A stretch of DNA of 64,000 bases from Geodermatophilus arenarius (GCF_042654585.1 NZ_JBHSGR010000005.1:138673-202672), one strand, 5' to 3'; positions 51,313 through 59,968 are shown, counted from the stretch's first letter. Made by a program: numbers and translations. The notes: generated by a model from the letters alone, not told the origin.

Positions 51313-52637
51313 GAGGCGACTCCGACGGGCTCGAGCCGCAGCGAGCGGCCCAGGCGGGCCTGCTCCTCCGGCGGCAGCAGGGCGACGTAGTCGTCGCGGA
51401 AGTACTTGAGCGAGCTGGTGATGCAGCTGGTCGCGCCGTCCCCGAGGGCGCAGAACGAGCGGCCGAGGATGTTGTCGCAGGTGTCGGTGAGCAGGTCGAG
51501 GTCGGCCGCCGTCCCGCGGCCGTCGACCAGCCGCCGCAGCACCTGCACCAGCCAGTAGGTCCCCTCGCGGCAGGGCGTGCACTTGCCGCAGGACTCGTGC
51601 GCGTAGAACTCGGTGAACCGCAGCGTGGCCTCGACGATCGAGTCGGTCTCGTCGAACACCATGAGCGCCGTCGTGCCGAGCATCGAGCCCGCGGCGGCGA
51701 CCGAGTCGAAGTCGAGCGGCACGTCGAGGTGCTCGGCGGTGAAGTACGGCGTCGAGGAGCCGCCCGGCGTCCAGAACTTGAGCTCGTGCCCGGCCCGCAC
51801 GCCGCCGGCCATCTCCAGCAGCTCGCGCATCGTGGTGCCCATCGGCGCCTCGTACTGGCCGGGGCGGGTCACCCGGCCCGACAGCGAGTAGATCTTCGGC
51901 CCGGGCGACTTCTCCGGCCCGAACCGCTTGAACCAGTCGGCGCCGCCGCGGACGACGAACGGCACGGTGGCCAGCGTCTCGACGTTGTTGATGACCGTCG
52001 GGGCGCCGTAGAGCCCGGCGACCGCGGGGAACGGCGGCTTGAGCCGCGGCTGGCCGCGGTAGCCCTCGAGCGAGTCGAGCAGTGCCGTCTCCTCGCCGCA
52101 GATGTAGGCCCCGGCGCCGGCGTGCACGACCAGCTCCAGGTCGTAGCCCGAGCCCAGGACGTCGCTGCCGAGGTAGCCGGCCGCGTAGGCCTCCTCGACG
52201 GCGGACACCAGCCGGCGGTGGGCGTGCACCGCCTCGCCGCGGACGTAGATGACGGCGAACCGGCAGCGGATCGCGTACGCCGAGATGATCACGCCCTCCA
52301 CCAGGGAGTGCGGGTCGGTCATCATCAGCGGCAGGTCCTTGCAGGTGCCGGGCTCGCCCTCGTCGGCGTTGACCACGAGGTACTTGGGCATCGCGGCCGG
52401 CCCGGTGGGCGTCTCCCCCGGCTTGGGCTGCGGGATGAAGCTCCACTTCATGCCGGTGGGGAAGCCTGCGCCGCCGCGGCCGCGCAGGCCGGAGTCCTTG
52501 ACCAGGGAGACCAGCTCGTCGGGCTGCATCGACAGTGCGGTGCGCAGCGCGGCGTAGCCGTCGAGGGACTCGTAGGTGGACAGCCGCCAGGGCTGCTCGG
52601 CGCCCCAGCGCGAGGTGAGGACGGGGGTGAGGGGCAT
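51309..52637 (-). CDS. nuoF: NADH-quinone oxidoreductase subunit F
   Basis: This 442-residue subunit binds NADH and FMN and starts electron transfer in complex I. Motifs: GLRGRGGAGFPTGMKW, GAGAYICGEETALLDSLEG and the N3 cluster ESCGKCTPCREGTYW. ATG start, 4 bases after the nuoE stop. Confidence 0.97.
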   Translation of the reverse strand: MPLTPVLTSRWGAEQPWRLSTYESLDGYAALRTALSMQPDELVSLVKDSGLRGRGGAGFPTGMKWSFIPQPKPGETPTGPAAMPKYLVVNADEGEPGTCKDLPLMMTDPHSLVEGVIISAYAIRCRFAVIYVRGEAVHAHRRLVSAVEEAYAAGYLGSDVLGSGYDLELVVHAGAGAYICGEETALLDSLEGYRGQPRLKPPFPAVAGLYGAPTVINNVETLATVPFVVRGGADWFKRFGPEKSPGPKIYSLSGRVTRPGQYEAPMGTTMRELLEMAGGVRAGHELKFWTPGGSSTPYFTAEHLDVPLDFDSVAAAGSMLGTTALMVFDETDSIVEATLRFTEFYAHESCGKCTPCREGTYWLVQVLRRLVDGRGTAADLDLLTDTCDNILGRSFCALGDGATSCITSSLKYFRDDYVALLPPEEQARLGRSLRLEPVGVAS

Positions 52638-52641
52638 CGGG

Positions 52642-53664
52642 TCAGGCCTCCCGCTGGGTCGCGGGCCCCTGGCCGGAGGTGCCCGGCTCGGTGCCCGCGG
52701 GGGTGTCGGGGGTGGGACGGTCGCCGCCGGGGGTGCGCCGGCCGTACTCGGTGCCGCGGTCGGGGTGCGCCTGCGCGGCGCCGGCCCGCTCGGCCGGGTT
52801 GTCGGCGGCGGCGACGCGGGCGTCGGCGGCCTCCTCCTCCGGCGTCTGCCCGGTGTCGCCGGACGGCGCGACCGTGTCCGCGGGCTCGCCAGCGTCGGCG
52901 GGCTCCGGCTCGGGGCCGCTCATCGGCGGGGCGGACTCGCCGCGCTCGGCGGCCAGCCGGACGCCGGCCAGCGTCGGCCCCCACTCGCCCGGCGCGTCGA
53001 CGGCGGCGCGCGCGGCCCCGGCGTCGGCGTGCTGGGAGAAGCCGGCCAGCTGCCGGGAGACCCCGCGGAAGTCGGTGAGCGGGGCGCCGCGCGTCGGGTG
53101 CGGCTTCTCCCCGCGGCGCAGCGCGGCGACCAGCGCCCGGGCGCTCTCGACGTCCTGCTGGTCGTAGAACTCGTAGTCGACGGTGACCACGGGCGCGTAG
53201 TCGCAGGCGGCCAGGCACTCGGCGTGCTCGAGGGTGACCGAGCCGTCGGCCGCCGTCTCGTCGTGGTGGACGCCGAGGTCGGCGGACAGCGCGTCCATGA
53301 TCCGCTGCCCGCCGAGGACGGCGCACAGCGTGTTGGTGCAGACGCTGACCAGGTGCCGGCCGGTCGGGCGGCGCTTGTACATCGTGTAGAAGGTCGCGAC
53401 CGCGCCGACCTCGGCCTTGGTCAGCCCCAGCACCTCGGCGCACAGCGCGACGCCCTCCGGCGTCACGTAGCCCTGGTAGCTCTGGACCAGGTGCAGCATC
53501 GGCAGCAGCGCCGAGCGCGGCTGCGGGTAGCGGGTCGTGATCTCCCGCGCCTCGAGCCAGGCCTGCTCGGTCAGCGGCGGCAGGTCCGCCGGCGTCGGCT
53601 CGACGGGGCTGTCGACGAGCCCCGTCGTCGCCGCGCCCTCCCGGGACCCGGGGAGCGCGCTCAC
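52642..53664 (-). CDS. nuoE: NADH-quinone oxidoreductase subunit E, with C-terminal extension
   Basis: This 340-residue subunit carries the [2Fe-2S] cluster N1a: CTNTLCAVLGG and EHAECLAACDYAPV. The conserved part ends near residue 210; about 130 further residues are Pro/Ala/Asp-rich and probably unstructured. GTG 53664 has GAGGAG 5 nt upstream. Unlike its neighbours it does not overlap nuoD directly, but a bridging 26-codon frame does. Confidence 0.94.
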   Translation of the reverse strand: MSALPGSREGAATTGLVDSPVEPTPADLPPLTEQAWLEAREITTRYPQPRSALLPMLHLVQSYQGYVTPEGVALCAEVLGLTKAEVGAVATFYTMYKRRPTGRHLVSVCTNTLCAVLGGQRIMDALSADLGVHHDETAADGSVTLEHAECLAACDYAPVVTVDYEFYDQQDVESARALVAALRRGEKPHPTRGAPLTDFRGVSRQLAGFSQHADAGAARAAVDAPGEWGPTLAGVRLAAERGESAPPMSGPEPEPADAGEPADTVAPSGDTGQTPEEEAADARVAAADNPAERAGAAQAHPDRGTEYGRRTPGGDRPTPDTPAGTEPGTSGQGPATQREA

Positions 53665-53741
53665 GGCTTCTCCTCGCCGGCGCTCGTCGACGCCGCTCGC
53701 GGCGCTGCTGTGCTCCTGGGGGACCTCGCGAGCTCGCTCAC
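53661..53741 (-). CDS. 26-residue bridging frame between nuoD and nuoE
   Basis: The 73-base gap between nuoD and nuoE is exactly filled by an open frame that begins with a GTG in a GTGA overlap with the nuoD stop and ends with a TGA in a GTGA overlap with the nuoE start. The peptide (VSELARSPRSTAAPRAAS...) resembles no domain. It may serve to hand translating ribosomes from nuoD to nuoE rather than to make a useful peptide. Chance cannot be excluded. Confidence 0.3.
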   Translation of the reverse strand: MSELARSPRSTAAPRAASTSAGEEKP

Positions 53742-55060
53742 CTGTCCACCCCTCCCATCACGGGGTCGATGGAGGCGATGGCGGCGATGACGTCGGCGAT
53801 CATCCCGCCCTCGCTCATGGCCGCGGTCGCCTGGAGGTTCACGAAGCTGGGGTCGCGCACGTGGACGCGCCACGGCCGGGTGCTGCCGTCGCTGACCACG
53901 TGGTAGCCGAGCTCCCCGCGCGGTGACTCGATCGGCACGTACACCTGGCCGGCCGGCACCCGGAAGCCCTCGGTGACCAGCTTGAAGTGGTGGATGAGGG
54001 CCTCCATCGAGGTGCCCATGATGTGGCGGACGTGCTCGAGGGAGTTGCCCATGCCGTCGGCGCCCAGCGACAGCTGCGCGGGCCAGGCGATCTTCCGGTC
54101 CTCGACCATCACCGGGCCGGGTTCGAGCCGGTCGAGCGCCTGGCGGACGATCTTCAGCGACTCGAACATCTCGGCCATCCGGACCAGGTAGCGGCCCCAG
54201 GCGTCGCTGGTGTCGGCGGTGGGGACCTCGAAGTCGTAGTCCTGGTAGCCGAGGTAGGGCTCCGTCCGGCGCAGGTCCCAGGGCAGCCCGGTGGCGCGCA
54301 GCACGGGCCCGGTGACGCCGAGCGCCAGGCAGCCGGTGACGTCGAGGTAGCCGACGTCCTTGAGCCGCCGCTGCCAGATCGGCTGGCCGGTGAGCAGCTT
54401 GTGGTAGCCGGCCAGGCGCTCCGGCATGACCTCGAGCCACTCGCGGATCGACTCCTCCACGCCGGCCGGCAGGTCCTGGGCGACGCCGCCGGGCCGGATG
54501 TAGGCGTGGTTCATCCGCAGCCCGGTGATCTCCTCGAGCAGGTCGAGGCACAGCTCCCGCTCGCGGAAGCCGTTGGTCATGCCGGTGAGCGCGCCCAGCT
54601 CCATGCCGCCGGTGGCCAGGCCCACGAGGTGCGAGGCGATCCGGTTGATCTCCATCACCAGCACGCGGATGGTCTGCGCGCGCTGCGGCACCTCGATGCC
54701 GAGCAGCTTCTCGACGGCCATGCAGTAGCCGGCCTCGTTGAACAGCGGGGACAGGTAGTCCATCCGCGTCACGAAGGTCGTGCCCTGCACCCAGTTGCGG
54801 TACTCGGTGTTCTTCTCGATGCCGGTGTGCAGGTAGCCGATGACCACCCGCGCCTTGGTCACCGTCTCGCCCTCGAGGTCGAGGACCAGCCGCAGGACAC
54901 CGTGCGTCGAGGGGTGCTGCGGCCCCATGTTGACGACGAGCCGCTCCTCGCCGGAGAGGTCCGCGCCGAAGGCCTGGTCCCAGTCGCCGCCGGTGACGGT
55001 GTAGACCCGCCCCTCGGTGGTCTCCCGCGAGCCGGCGTACGGGTCGTAGGTGGTGCTCAT
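53738..55060 (-). CDS. nuoD: NADH-quinone oxidoreductase subunit D
   Basis: This 440-residue subunit of the quinone-binding module of complex I has NMGPQHPSTHGVLRLVLDLEGE, GYLHTGIEKNTE, the quinone-site Tyr region and ESPRGELGYHVVSDG. ATG 55060 overlaps nuoC by 4 bases. Confidence 0.97.
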   Translation of the reverse strand: MSTTYDPYAGSRETTEGRVYTVTGGDWDQAFGADLSGEERLVVNMGPQHPSTHGVLRLVLDLEGETVTKARVVIGYLHTGIEKNTEYRNWVQGTTFVTRMDYLSPLFNEAGYCMAVEKLLGIEVPQRAQTIRVLVMEINRIASHLVGLATGGMELGALTGMTNGFRERELCLDLLEEITGLRMNHAYIRPGGVAQDLPAGVEESIREWLEVMPERLAGYHKLLTGQPIWQRRLKDVGYLDVTGCLALGVTGPVLRATGLPWDLRRTEPYLGYQDYDFEVPTADTSDAWGRYLVRMAEMFESLKIVRQALDRLEPGPVMVEDRKIAWPAQLSLGADGMGNSLEHVRHIMGTSMEALIHHFKLVTEGFRVPAGQVYVPIESPRGELGYHVVSDGSTRPWRVHVRDPSFVNLQATAAMSEGGMIADVIAAIASIDPVMGGVDR

Positions 55061-55794
55061 CGGTAGCTCCGCCGGGTGTCGGGCGGCGGGATCGTCGCGC
55101 CGTGGTACTCCACCGGCACGCCGCCGAGCGGGTAGTCCTTGCGCTGCGGGTGCCCGTCCCAGTCGTCGGGCATGAGGATCCGGGTCAGCGCCGGGTGGCC
55201 GTCGAAGACGACGCCGAACATGTCGTACGTCTCCCGCTCGTGCCAGTCCGCCGTCGGGTAGACCGAGGACACCGACGGCACGTGCGGGTCCTCGGCGGTG
55301 ACGGCGACCTCGAGCCGGATGCGCCGCCGGTAGGTCATCGAGGTCAGGTGGTAGACGACGTGCAGCCGCGGCCGGCCGGCGTCCACCGCGGGGCCGCCGC
55401 TGTCGAGGTAGTCGACGCCGGAGACGCTGCTGCACAGCTCGAAGCGCAGGGCGTCGTCGTCGCGCAGCGCCCGGACCAGGGTGAGCAGGTGCTCGCGGGC
55501 GACGAAGTAGGTGATCTCCCCGCGGTCGACGAGGACGCGCTGCACGGCGGCGGCGTAGGTGGCCGCGCCGACGGCGTCGATCAGCGCGTCGGTCACCTCG
55601 TCGAACCAGCCGCCGTAGGGGCGGTCGGTGGAGTGCAGCGCGACCGCGCCGCCGGGCTCGACGCGGACCAGGCCGCCGAACCCGGAGGTGTCGCCGCTGC
55701 CGCTGACGCCGAACGCGCCCTTGCGGAAGCCGCCGCCCGCGGCCGCGGCGCCCTGCGAGGCGTCGGCGCCGCTGCGGTCGCCGGGGCCGGTCAC
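55057..55794 (-). CDS. nuoC: NADH-quinone oxidoreductase subunit C
   Basis: This 245-residue subunit of the peripheral arm of complex I has a Gly-rich N-terminus of about 70 residues, then the conserved domain ending WHERETYDMFGVVFDGHPALTRILMPDDWDGHPQRKDYPL. GTG in a GTGA overlap with nuoB. Confidence 0.96.
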   Translation of the reverse strand: MTGPGDRSGADASQGAAAAGGGFRKGAFGVSGSGDTSGFGGLVRVEPGGAVALHSTDRPYGGWFDEVTDALIDAVGAATYAAAVQRVLVDRGEITYFVAREHLLTLVRALRDDDALRFELCSSVSGVDYLDSGGPAVDAGRPRLHVVYHLTSMTYRRRIRLEVAVTAEDPHVPSVSSVYPTADWHERETYDMFGVVFDGHPALTRILMPDDWDGHPQRKDYPLGGVPVEYHGATIPPPDTRRSYR

Positions 55795-56468
55795 CGGGAC
55801 CCGCCGCGCGGTCCGGGCAGGAGGACGGCGTCGCCCCCGCGCTGCTCGATGGCGAACTGGCCCGTGCGCCCGAGGGCCGCGGCCTGCTCGTAGGCCGCCC
55901 GCTTGGCCTTGTCGGCGCGGACGCTGGAGGGCATCTCGACCAGCAGGTCGGGGGCGCGGCCCTCGGCCCGCTCCTCCTCGAGCCGGCGGGCCCGCTTCGG
56001 ACCGAGCGGCTCGTTCTGGATCTTGTGGTGCAGCTTGAGGATCGCGTCCATGAGCATCTCCGGGCGCGGCGGGCAGCCGGGCAGGTACATGTCGACCGGC
56101 ACCACGTGGTCGACGCCCTGCACCACCGCGTAGTTGTTGAACATGCCGCCGGAGCTGGCGCAGACGCCCATGGCGAGCACCCACCGCGGCTCGGGCATCT
56201 GGTCGTAGATCTGCCGCAGGACCGGCGCCATCTTCTGGCTCACCCGGCCGGCGACGATCATGAGGTCGGCCTGGCGCGGGGAGGCGCGGAAGACCTCCAT
56301 GCCGAAGCGGGCCAGGTCGTACCGGCCGGCGCCGGTGGCCATCATCTCGATGGCGCAGCACGCCAGGCCGAAGGTGGCCGGCCACAGCGAGGACTTGCGC
56401 GTCCAGTTGACCAGCTTCTCCACCGTGGTCAGCAGGAAGCCGCTCGGCAGCTTCTCCTCGAGACCCAC
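55791..56468 (-). CDS. nuoB: NADH-quinone oxidoreductase subunit B
   Basis: This 225-residue subunit carries the terminal cluster N2: LACCAIEMM with tandem Cys, GVCASSGGMFNNYAVVQG and VPGCPPRPE (here LPGCPPRPE). The C-terminal 60 residues are an Arg/Glu-rich extension. GTG start 15 bases after nuoA. Confidence 0.97.
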   Translation of the reverse strand: MGLEEKLPSGFLLTTVEKLVNWTRKSSLWPATFGLACCAIEMMATGAGRYDLARFGMEVFRASPRQADLMIVAGRVSQKMAPVLRQIYDQMPEPRWVLAMGVCASSGGMFNNYAVVQGVDHVVPVDMYLPGCPPRPEMLMDAILKLHHKIQNEPLGPKRARRLEEERAEGRAPDLLVEMPSSVRADKAKRAAYEQAAALGRTGQFAIEQRGGDAVLLPGPRGGSR

Positions 56469-56483
56469 GTCAGCTCCCCTCCG

Positions 56484-56846
56484 TCAGTCCCACTCGAGGC
56501 CGCCGCGGCGCCAGACGTAGGCGTAGGCGAGGAAGACGGTGGCGATGAAGACCACCATCTCGACCAGGCCGAAGACACCCAGCGCGTCGTTGGCGACGGC
56601 CCACGGGTAGAGGAAGACGATCTCGATGTCGAAGACGATGAAGAGCATCGCCGTCAGGTAGTACTTCACCGGGAAGCGGCCGCCGTGCAGCGGCTGGTCG
56701 ACCGGCTCGATGCCGCACTCGTACGCCTCGAGCTTCGCCCGGTTGTAGCGGCGCGGACCGACGAACGGCGCGACCGTCACCGAGAACAGCGCGAAGGCCG
56801 CGGCGAGCGCGAACAGCCCCACGATCGGGACGTAGGACGACAGCAC
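56484..56846 (-). CDS. nuoA: NADH-quinone oxidoreductase subunit A
   Basis: This 120-residue three-helix subunit is the first gene of the complex I operon. Conserved YECGIEPVDQPLHGGRFPVKYYLTAMLFIVFDIEIVFLYPWA is present. GTG start (VLSSYVPIVGLF) with GGGAGG upstream. Preceded by a Rex-type operator. Confidence 0.97.
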   Translation of the reverse strand: MLSSYVPIVGLFALAAAFALFSVTVAPFVGPRRYNRAKLEAYECGIEPVDQPLHGGRFPVKYYLTAMLFIVFDIEIVFLYPWAVANDALGVFGLVEMVVFIATVFLAYAYVWRRGGLEWD

Positions 56847-56873
56847 CGGCGCCTCCCTCGGCGGCTCGTGGGC

Positions 56874-56891
56874 TTGTGAAGAAATTCACAA
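56874..56891. promoter_or_regulatory. Rex-type operator upstream of nuoA
   Basis: TTGTGAA-GAAA-TTCACAA is a perfect inverted repeat and matches the Rex operator described in Streptomyces (TGTGAA, 4 nt, TTCACA). It lies 28 bases before the nuoA start and just downstream of the likely -10, so bound repressor would block transcription. Rex releases DNA when NADH rises. The rex gene is not in this window. Confidence 0.75.
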
Positions 56892-56903
56892 ACTCGCGCC
56901 ACG

Positions 56904-56932
56904 AGCCTATGCCGCCGGGGGCGGCAAGTGAA
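56904..56932 (-). promoter_or_regulatory. Probable nuo operon promoter
   Basis: On the minus strand TTCACT (56932-56927) and TAGGCT (56909-56904) are separated by 17 nt. The start would be near 56897, placing the Rex-type operator at about +6 to +23. A second short palindrome, GTGAGTTCAC (56946-56955), lies just upstream of the -35. Confidence 0.55.
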
Positions 56933-56998
56933 GCGCGGGGGGTGAGTGAGTTCACATCCCCGGGTCACGGTCCGGTCACGGACCGCTTCCGGCGCTCC

Positions 56999-58273
56999 TC
57001 AGACGGACGGCGCCAGGCGGGTGAGGACGGCGACCACGCGGTCGAAGCGGTCGCCGTCGCGGCCGTCGGAGAGGTTGCCCATCAGCCGCAGCGCGGCGTT
57101 CACCATCGCCGGCCGCTCGAGCCCGTGCGCGGTGGCGAAGCGGACCAGGCCGGGCCGGTCGAGCAGGGCCAGGAAGGCCATCCCGAGCCGGTGGTGGCGG
57201 CCGTAGGCCTCGCGCAGCCGCTCGGGGTAGCGGCGCAGCACCGCCTCGCGGGCCGGCCCCTCCGGTGTCGCGAGCGCCGCGGCCGCCGTCTCCCCGGCCA
57301 TGCGGCCGGTCTCCAGCGCGTAGCTGATGCCCTCGCCGTTGAACGGGTTGACCACGCCGGCGGTGTCGCCGGCCAACAGGAGGCCGCGGGTGTAGGCCGG
57401 CCCGCGGTTGAGCGCCATCGGCAGGCCGGCGCCGCGCAGCGGGGTGACCGCGTGCTCCTCGCCCAGTTGCCACTCCGGCGGCAGGGTGGCCAGCCAGCGG
57501 CGCAGCACGGTGCGGGCGTCGGTCTCGCCGCCGCGGCGGGTGTCGAGCAGGCCGAAGCCGACGTTGGCGGTGCCGTCGCCCATGCCGAAGGACCAGCCGT
57601 AGCCGGGCATCGAGTCGGCGGTGGGGCCCTCGGCGGAGAGGTCGAAGGAGATGTCGAGGTAGGGGTCCTCGCCGCGCGGCGTCTCGACGTACCGGCGGAC
57701 GGCGACGCCGAGCGGGCGGTCCTCGCGGCGGGTCAGGCCGATCGCCTTGGCCAGCCGGCCGGACAGGCCCTCCGCGGAGACGACCAGCGGCGCCCGCCAG
57801 GTCACCGCCTCCCTGTCCGGGCCGGCCTGCGCGTGCACGCCCACGACCCGGCCGGCGTCGTCCAGCAACGGGCCGGTGACGGTGACCTCCTGCTCGAGCC
57901 GGGCGCCGGCGGCCACCGCGTGCTCGGCGAGCATCGGGTCGAGGTCCTTCCGCGGCCGGATGAGCCCGTAGCCGGGCCAGGAGGACAGCTGCGGCCAGTC
58001 GACCTCGACGACCCGGCCGCCGCCGAAGACCCGCAGGCCCCGGTGCTGCACCCAGCCGGCCTCCGGGGAGACGTCGATCCCCATCTCGTCGAGCGCCTTC
58101 ACCGCGCGCGGGGTCAGGCCGTCGCCGCAGACCTTCTCCCGCGGGAAGCGCGCCTTCTCCAGCACGACGACGTCGAGCCCGGCGGTGGCCAGCGTCCAGG
58201 CCGCGGCCGACCCGGCCGGCCCCGCACCGACCACCACGACGTCGGCGCTGCCCCCGGCGGTCGGACTCGTCAC
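56999..58273 (-). CDS. Geranylgeranyl reductase family FAD enzyme (menaquinone reductase-like)
   Basis: This 424-residue FAD-dependent prenyl reductase has a dinucleotide motif VVVVGAGPAGSAAAWTLA at the N-terminus, then KVCGDGLTPRAVKALDEMG, the second FAD contact LLLAGDTAGVVNPFNGEGISYALETG. Mycobacterial MenJ of this family saturates one isoprene unit of menaquinone. Location between nuo and menG/menF/menD supports the same role here, but archaeal-type lipid reductases share the family. GTG start. Confidence 0.85.
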   Translation of the reverse strand: MTSPTAGGSADVVVVGAGPAGSAAAWTLATAGLDVVVLEKARFPREKVCGDGLTPRAVKALDEMGIDVSPEAGWVQHRGLRVFGGGRVVEVDWPQLSSWPGYGLIRPRKDLDPMLAEHAVAAGARLEQEVTVTGPLLDDAGRVVGVHAQAGPDREAVTWRAPLVVSAEGLSGRLAKAIGLTRREDRPLGVAVRRYVETPRGEDPYLDISFDLSAEGPTADSMPGYGWSFGMGDGTANVGFGLLDTRRGGETDARTVLRRWLATLPPEWQLGEEHAVTPLRGAGLPMALNRGPAYTRGLLLAGDTAGVVNPFNGEGISYALETGRMAGETAAAALATPEGPAREAVLRRYPERLREAYGRHHRLGMAFLALLDRPGLVRFATAHGLERPAMVNAALRLMGNLSDGRDGDRFDRVVAVLTRLAPSV

Positions 58274-58313
58274 GCGCGGCCCCCTCGGTGCTCGGTCTGC
58301 GGTCGTCCCGAGC

Positions 58314-59000
58314 CTAGGCGGGCCCCCCGCCGGAGCCGCCGGCGAGCGCGGCGCGCACCTCGTCGTCGGACGTCTCGCCGAAGTCGTCGTAGTAGCGGCC
58401 CACCGCGCCGAACGGGTGCGGGGTGACCGGGCAGACGACCTCGTCGGCCAGCACGGACAGGTCGGCGCACACGTCGGGCGCCCCGACGGGCACCGCGACG
58501 ACGACCGCGGCGGGGCCGGCCGCGCGGACCGCGGCGAGGGCGGCGCGCATGGTGGAGCCGGTGGCCAGCCCGTCGTCGACGAGGACGGCGGTGCGGCCGG
58601 CGAGCGCGGGCGGCGGCCGGTCGCCGCGGTAGGCGAGCTGGCGCCGGCGCAGCTCGGCGAGCTCGGAGCGGCGCACCTCGTCCGCGGCGGCCGGTCCGAC
58701 GGGGTTGCGGGCGAGGACGGACTCGCTGCGGACGCTCTCGACGGTCTCCCCCACCGCGGCCAGCGCGCCCATGGCCAGCTCCGGCCGCTCGGGCAGGCCG
58801 AGCTTGCGGACGGCGACCACGTCGAGCTCCGCGCCGAGCGCCGCCGCGACCTCGGCCGCGACCAGGACGCCGCCGCGGGGCAGGCCGAGGACGAGCGCGT
58901 CGGGGCCGAGCGGCACGGCGGGGGGACGGGCGGGGTCGGTCAGGCGCGCGGCGAGCTGCCGGCCGGCGTCGCGCCGGTCGCGGTACGGGCGGCCGTCCAC
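58314..59000 (-). CDS. Phosphoribosyltransferase family protein
   Basis: This 228-residue type I phosphoribosyltransferase-fold protein has VLGLPRGGVLVAAEVAAALGAELDVVAVRKLG and the PRPP loop TAVLVDDGLATGSTMRAAL. The longer hood after it (PVGAPDVCADLSVLADEVVCPVTPHPFGAVGRYYDDF) is seen in a widespread family of unknown substrate, often beside hydrolases. Starts at GTG 59000, 13 bases after the proline-rich mini-gene, so both probably form one transcript. Confidence 0.8.
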   Translation of the reverse strand: MDGRPYRDRRDAGRQLAARLTDPARPPAVPLGPDALVLGLPRGGVLVAAEVAAALGAELDVVAVRKLGLPERPELAMGALAAVGETVESVRSESVLARNPVGPAAADEVRRSELAELRRRQLAYRGDRPPPALAGRTAVLVDDGLATGSTMRAALAAVRAAGPAAVVVAVPVGAPDVCADLSVLADEVVCPVTPHPFGAVGRYYDDFGETSDDEVRAALAGGSGGGPA

Positions 59001-59013
59001 CGCGCGGCCCGGG

Positions 59014-59160
59014 TCAGACGGGCTGGGGTCCCGACGGCGGCGGGGCGCTCGGGTCGGTGGGGCTCGGCTGCGGCAGCGGGGCCGGCGACGGCGGGGAGAT
59101 CGGGTCGACCGGGGACGGCGACGGACCGGGCGGCTCGGGCATCGGTGTCGGTGTCGTCAT
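59014..59160 (-). CDS. 48-residue proline-rich mini-protein (unknown function)
   Basis: ATG 59160 opens a frame of 48 codons with 22 Pro plus Ser, Thr and Asp (MTTPTPMPEPPGPSPSPVDP...). No signal sequence or membrane segment. The ATG follows a TAGCGT box by exactly 6 nt, the leaderless promoter pattern, which argues that it is expressed. It precedes the phosphoribosyltransferase gene by 13 bases. The protein would be disordered. Low-complexity frames arise easily in this DNA, so confidence is moderate. Confidence 0.5.
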   Translation of the reverse strand: MTTPTPMPEPPGPSPSPVDPISPPSPAPLPQPSPTDPSAPPPSGPQPV

Positions 59161-59166
59161 GCGGCG

Positions 59167-59172
59167 ACGCTA
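59167..59172 (-). promoter_or_regulatory. -10 element, leaderless start of the proline-rich mini-gene
   Basis: TAGCGT on the minus strand, then CGCCGC, then ATG. No -35 is obvious. Confidence 0.45.
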
Positions 59173-59212
59173 TCCCCGTGGGCGTGCCGCGGGAGCCCTC
59201 GCCGGCGGCCCG

Positions 59213-59932
59213 TCAGGGGCGGACGGCGCGGTGCAGCGCGACGACGCCGCCGGTGAGGTTGCGCCAGGCGACGTCGGTCCACCCGGCGGCCTGGATGCGG
59301 GCGGCGAGCGCCGGCTGGTCGGGCCAGGCGCGGATCGACTCGGCCAGGTAGACGTAGGCGTCGGGGTTGCTGCTCAGCGCGCGGGCGATCCGCGGCAGCG
59401 CCCGCATGAGGTACTCGGTGTAGACGGTGCGGAACGGCTTCCAGGTGGGGCTGGAGAACTCGCAGATGACGAGCCGCCCGCCCGGCCGGACGACCCGGGC
59501 GAACTCGCGCAGCGCGACGTCGGGGTCGGCCACGTTGCGCAGGCCGAAGGAGACGACCAGCCCGTCGACGCTCGCGTCGGCGAACGGCAGCGCCATCGCG
59601 TCGCCGGCCACCTTGGGCACCGGCCGTCCCGCGCCGGCCAGCAGCATCCCCTGGGAGAAGTCGCAGGCGACGGCGCGCACGCCCCCGGCGGCGAGCTCCA
59701 CCGTGGAGACGGCGGTGCCGGCGGCGACGTCGAGGACGAGGTCCCCCGGCCGGGCGCCCAGCGCCTCGCGGGTGGCCCGCCGCCAGGCGGCGTCGCGACC
59801 GCCGGAGAGCACGGTGTTGGTGAGGTCGTAGCGGCGGGCGACGCCGTCGAACATGGCCGCGACCTCGTGCGGCTGCTTGTCCAGCCCGGCCCTCGACCCG
59901 GCGGTGTGTGCGCTGTCTCGCCGGTCTGCCAC
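59213..59932 (-). CDS. menG: Demethylmenaquinone methyltransferase
   Basis: This 239-residue SAM-dependent enzyme does the last step of menaquinone synthesis, C-methylation of demethylmenaquinone. Family marks: MFDGVARRYDLTNTVLSGGRDAAWRR, SAM loop VLDVAAGTAVSTVELA, and VVSFGLRNVADPDVALREFARVVRPGGRLVICEFSSP. I start at GTG 59932, which follows a TAGCGT box by 8 nt. Divergent from menF with only 36 bases between the start codons. Confidence 0.95.
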   Translation of the reverse strand: MADRRDSAHTAGSRAGLDKQPHEVAAMFDGVARRYDLTNTVLSGGRDAAWRRATREALGARPGDLVLDVAAGTAVSTVELAAGGVRAVACDFSQGMLLAGAGRPVPKVAGDAMALPFADASVDGLVVSFGLRNVADPDVALREFARVVRPGGRLVICEFSSPTWKPFRTVYTEYLMRALPRIARALSSNPDAYVYLAESIRAWPDQPALAARIQAAGWTDVAWRNLTGGVVALHRAVRP

Positions 59933-59940
59933 GGCGGACG

Positions 59941-59961
59941 ACGCTACCGGCTGCCTACGCT
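59941..59961. promoter_or_regulatory. Divergent leaderless promoters of menG and menF
   Basis: Minus strand TAGCGT (59946-59941) lies 8 nt before the menG GTG. Plus strand TACGCT (59956-59961) lies 7 nt before the menF GTG. The two -10 boxes are 9 bases apart, so polymerase binding to one should hinder the other. Confidence 0.5.
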
Positions 59962-59968
59962 GGGGGAC

